From contig JASAND010027786.1 in NCBI GenBank assembly GCA_030248195.1, positions 1 through 64,000 of the forward strand: DNA of 64,000 nucleotides, given 5' to 3'. Under the pieces are notes generated by a model, which was given only the letters and a program-made list of their open reading frames with translations, was not told the DNA's origin and did not search any database. Both the position numbers and the translations under genes were made by a program. This stretch comes from Trissonchulus latispiculum (Eukaryota > Nematoda > Enoplea > Enoplida > Ironidae). Positions 13,073 to 25,769 of the stretch are shown here, in pieces (within the stretch, counting starts at the first letter, position 1; every line of letters begins with the position of its first letter).

Positions 13073-13447
13073 CAGGGTATTTTTACAGGGGGGGGGGCCG
13101 GGCCCCCCCCCGAAATTGACCTTCCCCCCCGAAAATGCCTTCCCCCCCCCCGAAATCCCCCCGGGATTTTGGTCTGCCCCCTTAATGAGGTCTACATTTT
13201 TTCCAAAAATGGTCAAATTTTCAAAAATTTTCCGGCCTCGCCGGAGATTTTTTCGTAAAAATGGCTATTTATACCTAAAATCCTGGCCATTTTGAGAACT
13301 TTTTGTGTTTCACCATGCAAAATACGCCAAAAAATACCATTTTTTGGCTCATTTTTGAAAAAAAACTCCCCCCCCCCCCCGAAAATTTCTTGGCCCGGGC
13401 CCCCCCGGGAAGCCCCCCCCCGGAAAAAATCCCTAAAAAATACCTTG
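13073..13447. mobile_element. G-tract MITE copy, inverted orientation, TTTCGGGGG type
   Basis: Termini CAGGGTATTTTTACAGGG and, inverted, CAAGGTATTTTTTAGGG. C runs are followed by GAAA (i.e. TTTCG-runs on the other strand), matching the copy at 10354. Core CCGGCCTCGCCGG near 13232. The flanking 5-mers (CTAAA/TCAAA) are only a partial match. It lies upstream of the SV2-like gene. Confidence 0.75.
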
Positions 13448-13945
13448 TCAAAAAAGATCCTGCTAAACCTAAGAGTGTTTCTAAGTTGGGCTTAGGTTGG
13501 CACTTAAAAGAATTGTGTTCAAAAGATTCTCCTAAACTAGGAGTGCTATCCACCACGCCAAACTTTTCTCTTAAGTTGGAAGCAGTGCCAGCTAAACTTA
13601 CTAGATAAAGGGTTTAGGTCTCCTAACTCGCACCTAGACAGCTCCCAGGCATCCTCCTAAGTACTCTCCTAGGAGGGCACTTAGGATAATGTTTTGCAAC
13701 GGGGGTGTTTCCGAAGATTTTCCTAAGTCCGGTCGGAGAACTCCTAAGCGCGCTTCAAAAGAATTCTACTAAGTTTACACTAACATTGTCCTAGCTTAAC
13801 CTAACTTAGGAGAAAAGTTAGGAGCGGTGGTACACACTCCTAACTTATTAGCATGGTTTGAAACTGCATTCTCCTAACCAACTGCCTAAGTCCCTTTTAG
13901 GGGCGCTCCTACTTAGGGAGCGTCTTTTGAAAAACTCCCCAGGGC
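13448..13945. repeat. CCTAAG/CTTAGG-word repeat
   Basis: About 500 bp with the words CCTAA(G), CTTAGG and TCCTAA repeated more than twenty times in both orientations. No coding sense seen. The stretch 13946-14500 holds only a short repeated TACCTGATAACAG (about 14185 and 14211). Confidence 0.6.
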
Positions 13946-14502
13946 TTCTAAAGGGGGAAATGACTCATAACTCATTACAAATGCTACCTAATTTTCATTA
14001 AATACATTCCTGCCCCAGCAGAAATGATAATAGAAATTTTCATTTTATGCATTCCTGATAAAAGCTGCCAAATACAGCAGGAATTAAAAAACCCTTATTA
14101 AACCACACGTCGCAAAACTGGCGGTTTTAGCTTTCTACACTCTAACAGCTCACATGGTTAATTTACATGGTAAACAAAAGCTTACCTGATAACAGGGGCG
14201 TACCTGATAACAGCTGCTGTCGTTCTTCCATATCAGCTGTAATGCCCAAAATGTGGTCTCTTAAATCATTTTCAAACTTATAATCTCCTTCTTCCTATAT
14301 CCGGTATACTCTTACGTATACGATACGCTGAACGTACTACAGACGTTAGCTAAAATAACAAAAACGAAAAAGTTTCAAGTCAGGTTATGTGCATCTACAG
14401 AAATATAAGCTAATAGGTTAATAAGCTTTAAGGTCCATACATTAGTTAAAATTAATATTGTTGAAATCTTAAACCTCAACGAATGAAAAGGAACGAATCA
14501 TT

Positions 14503-15102
14503 CTACCGGTCGGGTCGGTTTGCTCTAGCTATAGGGCTGAACTGATGGCTATTGAATCCGGCCTGTCCTGGGTAGTTGGAAACTGGAACCCTGAATGGAA
14601 AGAAATCCGTGTCTGCTCTGACTCCCAATCTAGCATCTCCAGGCTGTCCAACCCAATACAGGCCAGCAACTCCCCGTTGGTAAAGCTCATATGGACTAGA
14701 TTGGCGGAGATAACCCAGCTGCCGGGCCACACAACCTTCCAATGGATCCCAGCACATATCGGAGTGACTGGGAACGAAGAGGCTGATCAAGATCAGGCGG
14801 CCAAGGAAGCTTCATCTGCCCAAGGACAGCCCAATATCAGCCTTAGCTACGTTACCGCGAAGGCGGTCATTCAGCAACATTTTAGGGCCCGTGTGGTCTC
14901 GGAAAGGGTTGCTCAAGACGGACTGGGAATATACCCCGGCGGAAGACTACCATATCCCATCCCGGAGGTAACCCTCCCGAGGCAAATCAGATCAACCCTG
15001 GCCCAACTACGCTGCAATGGACACTGCAGAATTCTTGGCCAGTATTCCTACCAAACGTCTAAACCTAACTTGAGGGAAGAACGAGGGTCCGAGTTCCGCT
15101 AG
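14503..15102 (+). pseudogene. RNase H domain fragment of a non-LTR retrotransposon (I/Jockey-like)
   Basis: An open frame encodes an RNase H domain of the kind found at the C-terminus of I/R1-type LINE polyproteins. Catalytic acidic residues are visible in YRAELMAIESGL, VCSDSQSS and the late NEEADQDQAAKE segment, with the typical FQWIPAHIGVTGNEEAD block between. The tail (TLAQLRCNGHCRILGQY) matches the conserved end of such proteins. No reverse transcriptase precedes it, so it is a 5'-truncated remnant. It is followed after about 50 bp by an inverted-repeat element. Confidence 0.8.
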
Positions 15103-15149
15103 AAGTCCAACTTGTTCGTGCTCATGAAGTTGTGTTACTTTCTTAATTA

Positions 15150-15551
15150 TATCAAGAGTATATACATAATATAAGAGTATGCCACTAGACACACTCTATG
15201 CTATTATAGCAAAAACTATGCTCTGCTCGCTAACGGCCCACCTCCCCCCACAAATTAGACCCATCCCATACCTTCAAAGAAATTCGCGCACTATGCTTGC
15301 GTTCTAAAGCTCGAAGCAGGCACACAGTTCGCTAACACACTGCTTGTGTTTCAAACTTTAACACACAAGCTAGAGCGATCGAGCGTACCCCTGTTTCCAC
15401 CAGGTACTGATTTGTGGGGGGGTCACTACGGTCTAATTTGCTAATTTGCGGGAGGGTGGGGTGGGCCGTTAGCGAATAGAGCATAGTTTTTGTTCTGATA
15501 ACATGAGTGTGCCTAGTGGTACACGCTTATACATATATATGTACTCTTGAT
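15150..15551. mobile_element. Inverted-repeat element, TATCAAGAGTA family
   Basis: Left end TATCAAGAGTATATACATAA and right end ATATATGTACTCTTGA pair. Inside, GCCACTAGACACACTC pairs with GAGTGTGCCTAGTGG, AAAAACTATGCTCT pairs with AGAGCATAGTTTTT, and CGCTAACGGCCCACC pairs with the inverse near 15460. Relatives are at 43064-43483 and 11060-11200, and a terminal-repeat-only form is at 51993-52036. Confidence 0.75.
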
Positions 15552-15581
15552 TTAGTATGTATCTGATAGAAGAAAATTTAA

Positions 15582-15962
15582 AGATTTTGTTTTAGTGTAC
15601 AAAATTTTAAATGGATTAATTGACTTGGATAGTGATGCATTTTCACATTTCAGCAACACGTCTCGTCTAGAAATACTAGAGGTAACTCATAGGTTAAAAT
15701 TAAGAATTCCACCAAATAACCTGGCTGTGGTAAAAAATTTATTTATAGACACCCATTTCTATCTGTCCTTTCTTCCTTTCATAATCGTGTAATATTACAA
15801 GACTGGAACTCACTACCGATCTTGGTGGTAAATTAAGGAGAAACTACGTCAAGGGTCAGACCCTGTTTGACGGATAGGATATATCAGTGTAGAAATGTTG
15901 CACTTGTCTGTTATTGTTATTTTGTTGCTTGTTTAATTAAATTGAATTGAATTGAATTGATT
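15582..15962 (+). pseudogene. 3' end of a CR1-like non-LTR retrotransposon
   Basis: The frame from about 15582 reads FKDFVLVYKILNGLIDLDSD, then a block with RLKLRIPPNN. After a frameshift near 15760 the continuation reads HNRVILQDWNSLP, the conserved end of CR1/L2-type reverse-transcriptase proteins. It ends with a (TTGAA)n-like tail at 15938-15962. Truncated and frameshifted. Confidence 0.75.
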
Positions 15963-16404
15963 CTATTAATAATTCAAAGTGGACTGATTTCTGAAGAGGC
16001 TCCAAATTGTCGCGCGCAAATCATTTGACCAATTAAACGAAGAAAATAAAACTCTGTTTCGACCAAGTCCATCTCTGGTTGTTAATGAACCTGCTTCTGA
16101 ATAAAATCTTACCCTAACTACAGTTGCGACAAATGCTAAACACATTTGTTTTGTGAGCCTGAGCGAGTCATCCGCATTCCTGCATATATACGTCAATTGT
16201 AGCCGTAGTTTCTGCAGTTGTTATCCCCATTTTCCCCAAATTATATGCCAGTGTTGTTTACCGGCTCAGTCCAGACCGGATGGCGGTTGGTAAAGGCAGA
16301 CAGACCTTAAATTGGCCATCACTTTAAAAAAGCCAAACAGCCAAGGGGCAGAGGCTTATCAGTGTGTAAACATACTACGCTGACGACACTATATATAGGA
16401 GCGA

Positions 16405-16490
16405 TATGGATCGGATCGGCAGTAAAAAATTTAACCGATCCGATCCAGTAAAACTATTTGTCGATCCGATCCGATTCGGAGATCAAGATT
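16405..16490. repeat. GATCCGATCC-word repeat
   Basis: The words CGATCCGAT and GGATCGGATCGG recur in both orientations. A shorter relative lies near 21875-21935. Confidence 0.45.
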
Positions 16491-16794
16491 CGCTTCTTCA
16501 AAAAGCTAGATAAAACTTATTTCAAAGTCGGATTTACATTGTCAAACACATCTTGCACACTAATTTGACTGAGCTAGCTTCATTTCCGAGAAACAAGTGC
16601 CTAAGGAATTAAGAAAAACTGCTAAAGTAAAATTTCAGAAAATAAAGAACTAGACAATGAACACTACTACAATATCAGAAAATAAAGAGGTAGACAATGA
16701 ACACTACTACGAGCTGAGAAAATCTGATGTAACAAAAAAGAAATGGCCTTATTACCTTATCAGTTAAAAGCTGTAAGGCTGAGAATTAAATTTA

Positions 16795-18361
16795 GTGGTT
16801 GTGCACTAATCTGCACCGGCCCCCAAAGTGCACCACCTAAAATTTGACTGCTTGCTACTCATTCGAAATAAGAACATAGACCATGAGTCGCATAGCAAAA
16901 ATTAGCCAATCATCTTGTGTATTTCGTCATGTAAAAATTATTTCCATTGGATGTTTGTATAAAACGCGCTAACCAGCCAAAGGATTAAAATTGAATCAAA
17001 TGGTGCAGATTGCGCATTGTACACAAACTAGGTCCATCTGCAAAAACTTGGTAATTTAAGAATGCGGCTGTGAACTTAAAATTCAACGATTTGAAAAATT
17101 AGAAAAACCCATGTTTAGTCTAATTCCGTAGAATATGACTATATAAAAATTTCTTACCACCTTGAAATATTTATTGGGTTGCCGCTTTTTCAACAAAAAG
17201 GCAACCCTTTAACTTGGGTATGTCCGTTATTTATTATTTATTATTATTATTATTATTATTATTCTCCGGATTCTTGTCCCCCCCCTCTATCTCGAGATTG
17301 GGAAGGGGTAGAGAGGTGGTTGATACCTCATTTTGAAGGTCTTGACTTGAACTGCTCCCGGAAGCGCGGGGAGCCCCGGGGGAGCAGAGGTGCTCCCGGA
17401 GCACCCCCGTGAGTAAAAATGAGTAAAATAAAAAAGTTGTCCAAATGAGCTAATTTTGATATCATTCGAAAGCTCTCGACGAGTAAAGAAAAAGTTGTAA
17501 TTGGGTCAAGGCCTGAAAATGCACTCATTTTGAGTTATGAGGCGAAAAATGGTGAAAAATGGCCAAAAACGGCCAAAATGGCTCAAAATTGAAAGTTCTC
17601 AGATCGGACTCATATTGGTATCATTCGAAAGCTCTCGTTGCGTAGATAAAATGTTATAATAGGGCCAAAGCACCAAAGTGTACAGAAAATTAGTTACTTG
17701 GCCTAAAATGGGTCAAAAATGGCCAAAATCGGTCAAAATGGCTCAAAATTAAAAAGTGTCGGAAATCCACAATATGGATATCATTGGAAAGCTCTCCTTG
17801 CGTAGATAAAAAGTTGTAATAGGGCCAACGCACCAAAGTGGAGGAAAAATGAGTTACGGAGGCTCAAACGGGTCAAAAATGGCCAAAAATGGCCAAAATC
17901 AGTCAAAAAGGGTCAAAATTAAAAAGTGTCGGAAATTCACAATATGGATATCAATCGAAAGCTCTCGTTGCGTAGATAAAAAGTTGTAATGGAGACAAAG
18001 CTCCTAGCTGCATGCAAAAGGAGTTGTCCCTTGATAAGAGGAAAAATGCCAGCGGCAACCCATTCATGCCAAATTGCTTATTTTGATTTCACTTGAGTGG
18101 TTCACTTTCTGCACGCGATGGTTCACATTTGAGTCAGTGGCTTTATACTGCACCATCAATTAAATTTAATTAAATAAAAATTAATTGCCACTGTTATAAA
18201 TTAATTATCACGATAAAACTTGCTGTAGTTGTTGCGAGATTCGAAGGGAACAAGTTAATACAAAAATTGTCTGATGCAGATATTGTTTGGATTTTCTTCA
18301 GATTTTTAAAACAAAAATTTAATGATTTTTGAAAAAAGTGGTGCAAATAGTGCACAACCAC
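16795..18361. mobile_element. Tc1/mariner-like inverted-repeat element carrying a nested element
   Basis: Left end GTGGTTGTGCACTAATCTGC and inverted right end GTGGTTGTGCACTATTTGC. Both are flanked by TA (16793-16794, 18362-18363). No transposase frame. A second element (17176-18061) is inserted inside, which explains most of the 1.57 kb length. Confidence 0.75.
17176..18061. mobile_element. Nested element with GGGTTGCCGCT termini and internal tandem repeats
   Basis: Termini GGGTTGCCGC and, inverted, GGGTTGCCGCTGGC, flanked by ATT on both sides (17173-17175, 18062-18064). Between them lies a (TTA)n stretch (about 17225-17263) and about four units of roughly 165 bp. Each unit contains ATATCATTCGAAAGCTCTCG, GTAGATAAAAAGTTGTAAT and repeated GGCCAAAA/GGTCAAAAATGG words. 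Confidence 0.75.
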
Positions 18362-18369
18362 TATTCTCC

Positions 18370-19345
18370 GAAACTTAAACTGTAACTTTTTTGAATTATT
18401 GGAGTTTCTGGAACTCAATTAGAATTTTATTTTGTTGGCTAGTTGCAGACTAAAACTGAAGCTTGAACGGCGTAGCTTAAATCTATGTACATGTACAGCT
18501 AAATTTCAAAGAATCTGCTTCATATTGGGGTTTTTGCTACTTTTTAAAAACTTGTAAGCTAGCACTTGAACTTGCGTTTACAGTTCTCAAGTCTGGCAGG
18601 CAACTTGCTCAGCCAATTTCCGTAAGTCAAAGGAGAAATTTCATGAACAACTGCCAAATGGCCGACTGTTGGCCGAACTAAAATTTACTGATTTTGTGTA
18701 TCAACTGTGTCTCAAAATTTCTATTTTGCTACATAATATCGTGCACGTTGCATTATAAACGTTACATTAGATATATATATATATACATTACTACAGTTTT
18801 TGCTAAAAAACCCGCGAAATTCCGCACTTTTTTTTGAAAATTCCGCAACTTTTTTCGGAGCTCTGCGCAAAGTTCCGCAAAAAATTTTGGCCTTGAGTAG
18901 AAATTTTCAGCTGTCTCAGATGAAAATTAAACGTATTTCACATACTTTTTGAAGCAATTTTCAAAACATTTTCGCGCCTTCGGCGCGTATTCCTATATAC
19001 GTAGACACCTTTCAATCATAGCCGAGTTAGAATGCCTAGTGACAGCTACGCAATGAAATGCTTTAAGTGTTGACAAATTTGTTGAAGAAGTAGTCTGAAG
19101 AATACGTAGGTACGTACGTATGCTAATCATACACACGACTCTAGTGTTCTGTGAAGTTGTATATGCATTCGGTGTGCAAAATCGTGGATGTACTTATATA
19201 TACGTGCTTAACTCAACCAGTTGAGACAACAATTTGCACAAGCGAATACCCACGATCTTTGCAAGAAAATCGCTCGGAAAAATCGCGTGAATTTTCCAGA
19301 AACCTCTAGCTTTCAAACCCTTGCCTCCATTTCGATTCATGTTTT
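18370..19345. other. Intergenic stretch, no gene seen
   Basis: No coding sequence or terminal repeats recognised. A CGCGCCTTCGGCGCG hairpin near 18974 resembles the core of the elements at 38252-39445. A short (TA)n is at about 18771. Confidence 0.4.
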
Positions 19346-19348
19346 CTG

Positions 19349-20177
19349 GGGCCCGTTGCATAAAAATGATAAGTAATAAGTTAATAGGTTCATAAGTTCA
19401 TAAGTTAATATGTCATATACAATAAGTAGAGGTGTTGCATAAAATTTTATTGTAATAAGCGATTATTTCATAAGCAATTCTGAATTATAATAAGTGAAAA
19501 GTCATAAGTTCCACTGAAAATACTGGCTACTTATTACAATATGTTTCAGTTCTATGAAGAGCAATGCAGTTAGTTTCGGAGCAGTAAAATGGAAAAGTTT
19601 CACAAACAAAAACTAGGTCTAAAAATTGTGGTTATTAATGTAATTGTGTAAATTGCGTAGGCAATGTAATGACGGATCATTGGCTTTTTCGGTTTCGCAA
19701 TTTGCAGAATTTGCTTTACGCAGTAACGGAACGTGGAATTTGCTTCGTTGATATTACACTATAGCTAAGAATTCCGTCTTGGCACTTCAAATACAATTTT
19801 ACGCTACTAATTAAGCAGAATAAACTGTAAATCTTGAAAGGAGATCACTTTGAGCATTTCCACCGATATTGCAACCTTTCAGAAAAGTCTAAATTTCAGT
19901 TTTCTGCACATTTCTTGTTATAAAACTAATACAATAAAACTTGGAATTTTATTGCAAATTCGCTTATTTTAATAAGCGCTTTCTCATAAGTTAATAGTTA
20001 TTGCAAACTTTTATGCAACGCTCGCTTATGAAATTTACTTATTTTAATTCAAAAATCGCTTATTTTAATAAGTCGCTTATGACTTATTAGATTATGACTT
20101 TTATGCAACACAAATTCGCTAATTGTATATGACTTATTGGACTTATTAACTTATTGTAATTTTTATGCAACGGGCCC
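19349..20177. mobile_element. MITE with GGGCCCGTTGCATAAAA termini and CTG duplication
   Basis: Left end GGGCCCGTTGCATAAAAAT and an exact inverted copy at the right end. Both are flanked by CTG (19346-19348, 20178-20180). Subterminal regions on both sides are filled with AATAAGTTAATAAG / CTTATTAACTTATT words. A 3-bp CWG duplication fits relatives of the PIF/Harbinger group; that assignment is inference. Confidence 0.8.
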
Positions 20178-20803
20178 CTGATCTTGGCGTCGTGCTGAAA
20201 TATGGTTGCTGCTTTTTTATTTTTACGACTTTCCTTTTCGAAGTCTTTCTGTCTGCTTTTGCTTTTAAAATTTTCGCCTTTTAGCACTTTGCTTATATTT
20301 TAGGGACTGCCGAAACCAAAGCTCCATTACGGATTTTTCTCAGTTTTACAAAATTTTCTCAGCTTCTGGAGGCTCCGCCCTCAGACCCCCGCGTCTTTCT
20401 TCACTATTAAAGTTATCTACTTGTAAAACCACACGTACTCATGCTTCGACTTTCGAAAAATATGTAGTTATAACTTGGTCAATCAATACATACTATGCGT
20501 TGAATGTTAAAAATATGTTGAAATACACTCAAATTAATAAAATTCATTAGATAGTCATCTTTAGAAAACTAAAAATAAGAATTTCGCAAGTTTTTGCGAA
20601 AGTCCGCAAAAATTTTTGGAGGACTGCGTAAAAGTTCGCAAAAAGTTTCGACGAAAATACACCGCTACAGATTTTTCAGCTTGCCTGCATTCAGATGTTG
20701 AAACCTAGCTCTAATTTTTCGATACGTCCGTACTCTTTTAGCGTAGAAACCGGTTTTTCAATAAAATTAGCAATCCCATGCAAATCTTAATGGTGCTAAC
20801 AAC

Positions 20804-21202
20804 TAGAGTTGTGCCAGGCCTTGAATTGAGCCTCGGGCCGCGGGCCGGCCTAGGCCCGGATGTTGGATTGGCAGGCCGGTCATCCGCGAAGGCCCGGCCC
20901 GACCCTACCGGGCCCGCCGGGTCTTGCCAGCCCGACCAGACCCGATAAGGCCAGGTAAAATTCTTGTTGTGCATACTTCAAATGTTTCCCAAATTATCTC
21001 CATTAGAAAGTCATTTATAATTCCCGATTTCAGGATTTGTCTAAGTTGTAGTAAATTGCACTAACTACAGTTTGGCACTGTCTTTGTATGCCGAGCCTTC
21101 AATTGGCCGAAAGGCCTACACTGGGCCGCCGGACCCGGGCCAGGCTCGGTCCGGCCGGGTCGGTTCAGCATGCCTGGGAAATTTCTTAACGGCAGAACTC
21201 TA
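20804..21202. mobile_element. Possible hAT-like MITE filled with GGCCCG words
   Basis: Termini TAGAGTTGTGCCAGGC and, inverted, TAGAGTTCTGCCG. Flanking 8-mers CTAACAAC and CTAATAAT differ at two places. Both ends carry dense GGCCGG/GGCCCG words around an AT-rich centre. Confidence 0.6.
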
Positions 21203-21379
21203 CTAATAATTAGATTTTACATTAGTCTAGCGGTCGAAGTCTCGTCAGTCATCACTTCATTGCAATAATCCAGCAAAATTAAAAGATTTATCGCGGATTG
21301 GAGCTAAGCGTTTGGAAAAACTATTAAGCACGGTAGACGAATAAACACAGTAAATTCAACTAGCCAACGTTGGCAAATA

Positions 21380-21545
21380 GCTAAAGAATGGCCACCAATG
21401 GCTTACGGCCAAGCAACAGCCAACGGTGAGCCAATTGGCCGTTGAAAGTTATATATAATAACCGTTGGGCCATCGGCCAATCGGCTAGCCAACTTCAAAC
21501 TCCGGCCAAGCTAAGCTAAGCAAACCAGGAAAAATGTCGGCCAAT
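21380..21545. repeat. TTGGCC-word repeat, copy 1
   Basis: Dense TTGGCC/GGCCAA words ending in GCCAACTTCAAACTCCGGCC and AAGCTAAGC. The same order, inverted, occurs at 53032-53190. Confidence 0.6.
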
Positions 21546-22474
21546 CATAACACTACATGAAACACTGCTTGAGCTTACGATTCAAGCGCAATCATATACT
21601 TTCAGTGCAAAGTATATATTCAAGGGCCAACTTGCAAGATTTCATTAAATTCATCCCAGGTCTTGCTCTCGCACGTAGATGCCATCACATATAATTGGCT
21701 ACACGCAAGTATAAAACAAGTTACACTGTTCACTGCGAATCTACGCAGCCTAAATGCTCCCCAAGAAAGAAAACCTGGGAGCAGCAAACGTTAGAGAAGG
21801 AAAAGCAATTGACCCCTATTTCGTGATAATTGCGAAACACGTGACGTTGCAATTAACAAGATGAGTGAAATCTAGCCGAACAGGATCCGACAGGCCTACC
21901 GTCCGATCCCGCCTCGGGATTGATCCGATTTTGCAGAAAAGATTCATGTCACTTGTTTACTGTCAAATGTTGTCTTACGATACGAACATCGGATACTGAA
22001 ATATGCAAATTAAGTTAAACTTGATATAAGCACTAATCAACACACTCTAATAGTTATTTGTCTTACCGCGCAGTCGGTTGTTTTACTTTTATCCTACAAC
22101 ATGCCTAGAGACTCATATTCTTCAGTTTCGCTCAGGCTCCTCCAGTCGTTCGACCTCTTCTTCAACGGCTGTACCTCCGCCAAAACTAGACTGAATGACC
22201 ATATAGCTGGTAACAAAACAGTTTTTCAACGCAAATTAAAGTGATTTGCTTTCCAACACAAATTAAAGTGAGTTCTCTAGTTCTTCAACACACCTTTCGC
22301 TATTGCCACATTTGTGTCGCTCAAGCTATTGAGAATTCGAAAATGAAACTGCAGCTGACAACAGAGCCTGCCGAACTATTGTTGTGAACACAAGTATGCC
22401 AATATGTCACCAACAATACGGATAGCAGTTATATTTGTACGATTGATGGAACCAGTTTTGGTCACCGTAAAACA

Positions 22475-23168
22475 GATTTCACACGATGGGGACTTTTATG
22501 GGGATTCCCCTGGGGTCACAACATTCGAAATTTTCCCAAAAATCTCCCAGGGCTCCCCATGGTGCTTTTTCTTTCATGGGGACTCTGTTCAAACGATGGG
22601 GACAATCCCCTGGGGATGTCTGCTATAGGTAACTTGTTGCTTCTATAACATTTAATTACTCCTGTGTAATTTAGAACGAACTTACTGTTTTTCGAACAAT
22701 TATATGTATATAAAATACGAATCCGAAAGATCATCATTGAAAATTGTTAATAATTTAATCCGTTGCTTCGTCATCTAGTCCTTCCATGCAATTTACACTG
22801 TTCTGTCAATGATTCTCCAACAAGATTATTGAATTAGTTTGTACATTTGTTTCTACAAGTTTTCAACAACTCATAATGTGCATGAAATTAATACAACATT
22901 TCGTTGTAAGGTAACATACACTGTTCCAGTTTCAGTTAAATACACCTAAAACGACATCGGCAAAAAAATCAGCTGATTTAGCTGAACTCTCATTGGTTGT
23001 TTCATGGGGATCCCCACAGAAAATTGCTCGGCGAGCAATCCGTCCCCATGGAGATTTTCATGGGGATCCCCACGAAAATCCCCATGGGCCATCTCCGTGG
23101 GGACAGATGGGGTCCACACTGGGATCCACATGGGGAAATCCCCAGGAAAATCCCCATCGTGTGAAATC
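22475..23168. mobile_element. Inverted-repeat element filled with ATGGGGA words
   Basis: Left end GATTTCACACGATGGGGA and an exact inverted copy at the right end. Both subterminal zones repeat CATGGGGATT / AATCCCCATG more than a dozen times, around an AT-rich centre without coding capacity. No clear target duplication. Confidence 0.75.
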
Positions 23169-25427
23169 GGCTAATACACTTCTGACCAGAAGCAATAAAC
23201 TTTATCAAGTGTCTGTTTTCATCGAATGCGTCAATACTATCCTACTGCTCACCAAACACCGACCTCGAAATCAAACCAACATGTAAAACTAGCAGCAGCT
23301 AACAGACAACGACGGAGTTTACTAGTAAAAGTTAACGAAACAAGAAAGAACAGTTAACAGCATAACAAGTTAACAAAAATCAACAATAGTAATCGCGAAG
23401 ACAAGAAAAAAACAAAAATCAACAATAGTAATCGCGAAGACAAGAAAATCAAGTCGTCCCAAAACAGTCAGACATCGTCGCGATATAACGTCAGCGCCAA
23501 TACAATCAATCGTCAGTTTATAGACGAGTATCAGAAATCGTAAAATGAGCAAAGGGTCTAACAGGTTTTCACATTGCAAGCAAATTGTAACAATGTTTTC
23601 CAGCATATGATGGTGCAGGCAGGTAGGCTAAAAATATCCTGTTGACACAGTAAACCCGGGCCTGTGGAGTGAACATGCCATTAGTGGACACGTACCAAAA
23701 ATATGCTGAGTCCATCGCATTCTCCAGAAAGCTAAAATACCAAAAATACTGCAGTGAGAAAAAACAAGTCCCTATGGACAGTCATACAGTGGAAAAGGAT
23801 ACGGCAATGAGAAAAAACTGATGCAGGAAAGCACATCCGTTCAGTAGTAAGACAAAACCTACATCAAAAGCGCGCTAAATATAAAAATGTCGCACCAAAA
23901 CAGACATAGAACCGTGGCGCAACCAGCTCCGAGATGTCCGACAGTGAAATGTTTATATATTGGAATTTGGAGCAACAAAATCAGCCGAATCTCAAATTCA
24001 CCGTAGAAAGTGTGGTAGGGTTTGAGTGAACAAAACAATTACGCCTTCTCCAACGGCAGGCGCAGTCAGTGATGTGTTCAGCCGGCAGAACTCACTTCGG
24101 CAGATCTAAAACAGCAACAAGTTAAAAACTCGGACTGCAAAAATAGCAGTATGACTTCTGAAAGAAAATAACTAGGAATTTCAACTTATTCCTGAAGCTA
24201 ATCTCAAAAAATTACTGAAATAACTCAAAAAGCTTCAAGAAAATTGCTATATATACCTTTATCCGAACCGAAAACTTGCTTGCTCGAGTCATAGCTACAT
24301 CTCATCTCAACCGACAGCGAAGATAACCGACTGCTCCGACATGTCTCTCATTATGGATAACCAATAATCGAAATCAAGCCTGAATCCAGATGCTGTTAGC
24401 ACTAAACTGAAAACTAAATGCGACTTGCTGCTCAGAGAATGTCACAAAAAGTTTATAAATTGCGATAAGTTTTGAGAAAAAGGCAATACTATGCAAGGTT
24501 GCAGGGAGCAAAGTTGAGTTGCCCCTGCAACTCTATCCAGCCGAAACGTTGTGGGTAAAAATGTAGAGTGCACCGATAATTGGCCTGTGTCGGTTAGACG
24601 AGTAATGCGATATATGATTATGATATCATGCGAACACCCTTGATGGAACTAGTCAGTGGTGTAGCACGTATGCTAACTTGTGAAAACAGCTAAAATGAAG
24701 AATGTGTAGAAACAACGAATTTAATCAAAGCATGTATATAATTAATGGTCTCTTCCAGTCTCCTCCTGACGGCGAATCTTTAGTGGCGTAAGTAGTTTCG
24801 ACCACGCTGAATTAAAATACCGTAAAATATCAAATGTCTCGCGAATTTCGATTTCATTCATAGGGTATACACCAGCGAAAACCTAACTTGAAACAGGGAT
24901 TTTCTGAATCACAGTATACGATCCTGAAATCTGTTGTTCGACACAGCTTTGTTCGCCCAGTGTTTGCTAAAGCTGTAAGCTTAGATTAGGAACGCACCGG
25001 CGCCGCCACTACCGATACCAGGAATGGGATCTTAAAATCTAACTTTTACGTAAAATTCTAATTTCTAAAAGTTAAGGCATAGACAAAATTACTAATGCTG
25101 TAGGCAATGAAATCGACGAGGAAAAGCGCGAAATTGCACTCCAAAACTGCACCCAAAAAACTAAATAAAAGTTCTGCTGAATTTTGGCTCAACCGGTCAG
25201 CAGCGTGGCTTGACCTCCTTCTGGTACAATTTGATGATAAAAATAAAAATAACTTCAGTTACATTTTGTGAAACAAGTGCTTTGTTGAGACACACACCAT
25301 TGACTGTGTATAGGAATAAGTTAAGCTGTGCTGCGCTTAAGTTGAATAACGCTAAACTAATGAGCACAGAACGTTTACGAAAGTATCAGCAAAGGTTAAA
25401 TCTAGAGATGCACCGGGGCCTGAAAAG
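23169..25427. other. Intergenic stretch without recognised gene
   Basis: No convincing coding exon on either strand. The only structure seen is a 38-bp direct duplication (about 23374-23410 and 23412-23448) containing AATCAACAATAGTAATCGCG. Confidence 0.4.
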
Positions 25428-25769
25428 CTGGCTTTTTCCTAGGCAAAAATTTCTGGGGGGGGTCCCCCCCAGGTCTGGGGGGGGCTCGGGGGGGAAGAAA
25501 AATTTTTCAAAAAATGCCTAAAAATAGCTATTTTTTGCTGCTAAGCTAAAAAATTAACTATTTTTAACTTAAATTTAAGCTTAAAATAGCTAAAAAATGC
25601 TTAAAAATGGGTAAAAATCCGGCGAAGCCTGAAAAAATTTTCAAAATTTACCCTCAAAACCCTATTTTTCCGGGCATTTTGGAGTTCTGGGGGGGAAGGT
25701 CCGAATCCTGGGGGGGGGCGACCCAAGTCTGGGGGGGCCCCACCCCCCCCCCCTGTAGGAAAAAGCCAG
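25428..25769. mobile_element. G-tract MITE copy, CTGGGGG type, exact 5-bp TSD
   Basis: Termini CTGGCTTTTTCCTAGG and, inverted, CTGGCTTTTTCCTACAGG. TSD AAAAG at 25423-25427 and 25770-25774. Five of about six internal G runs are preceded by CT (TCTGGGGG). Core CCGGCGAAGCCTG near 25619. The following interval 25775-27532 shows no gene. Confidence 0.9.
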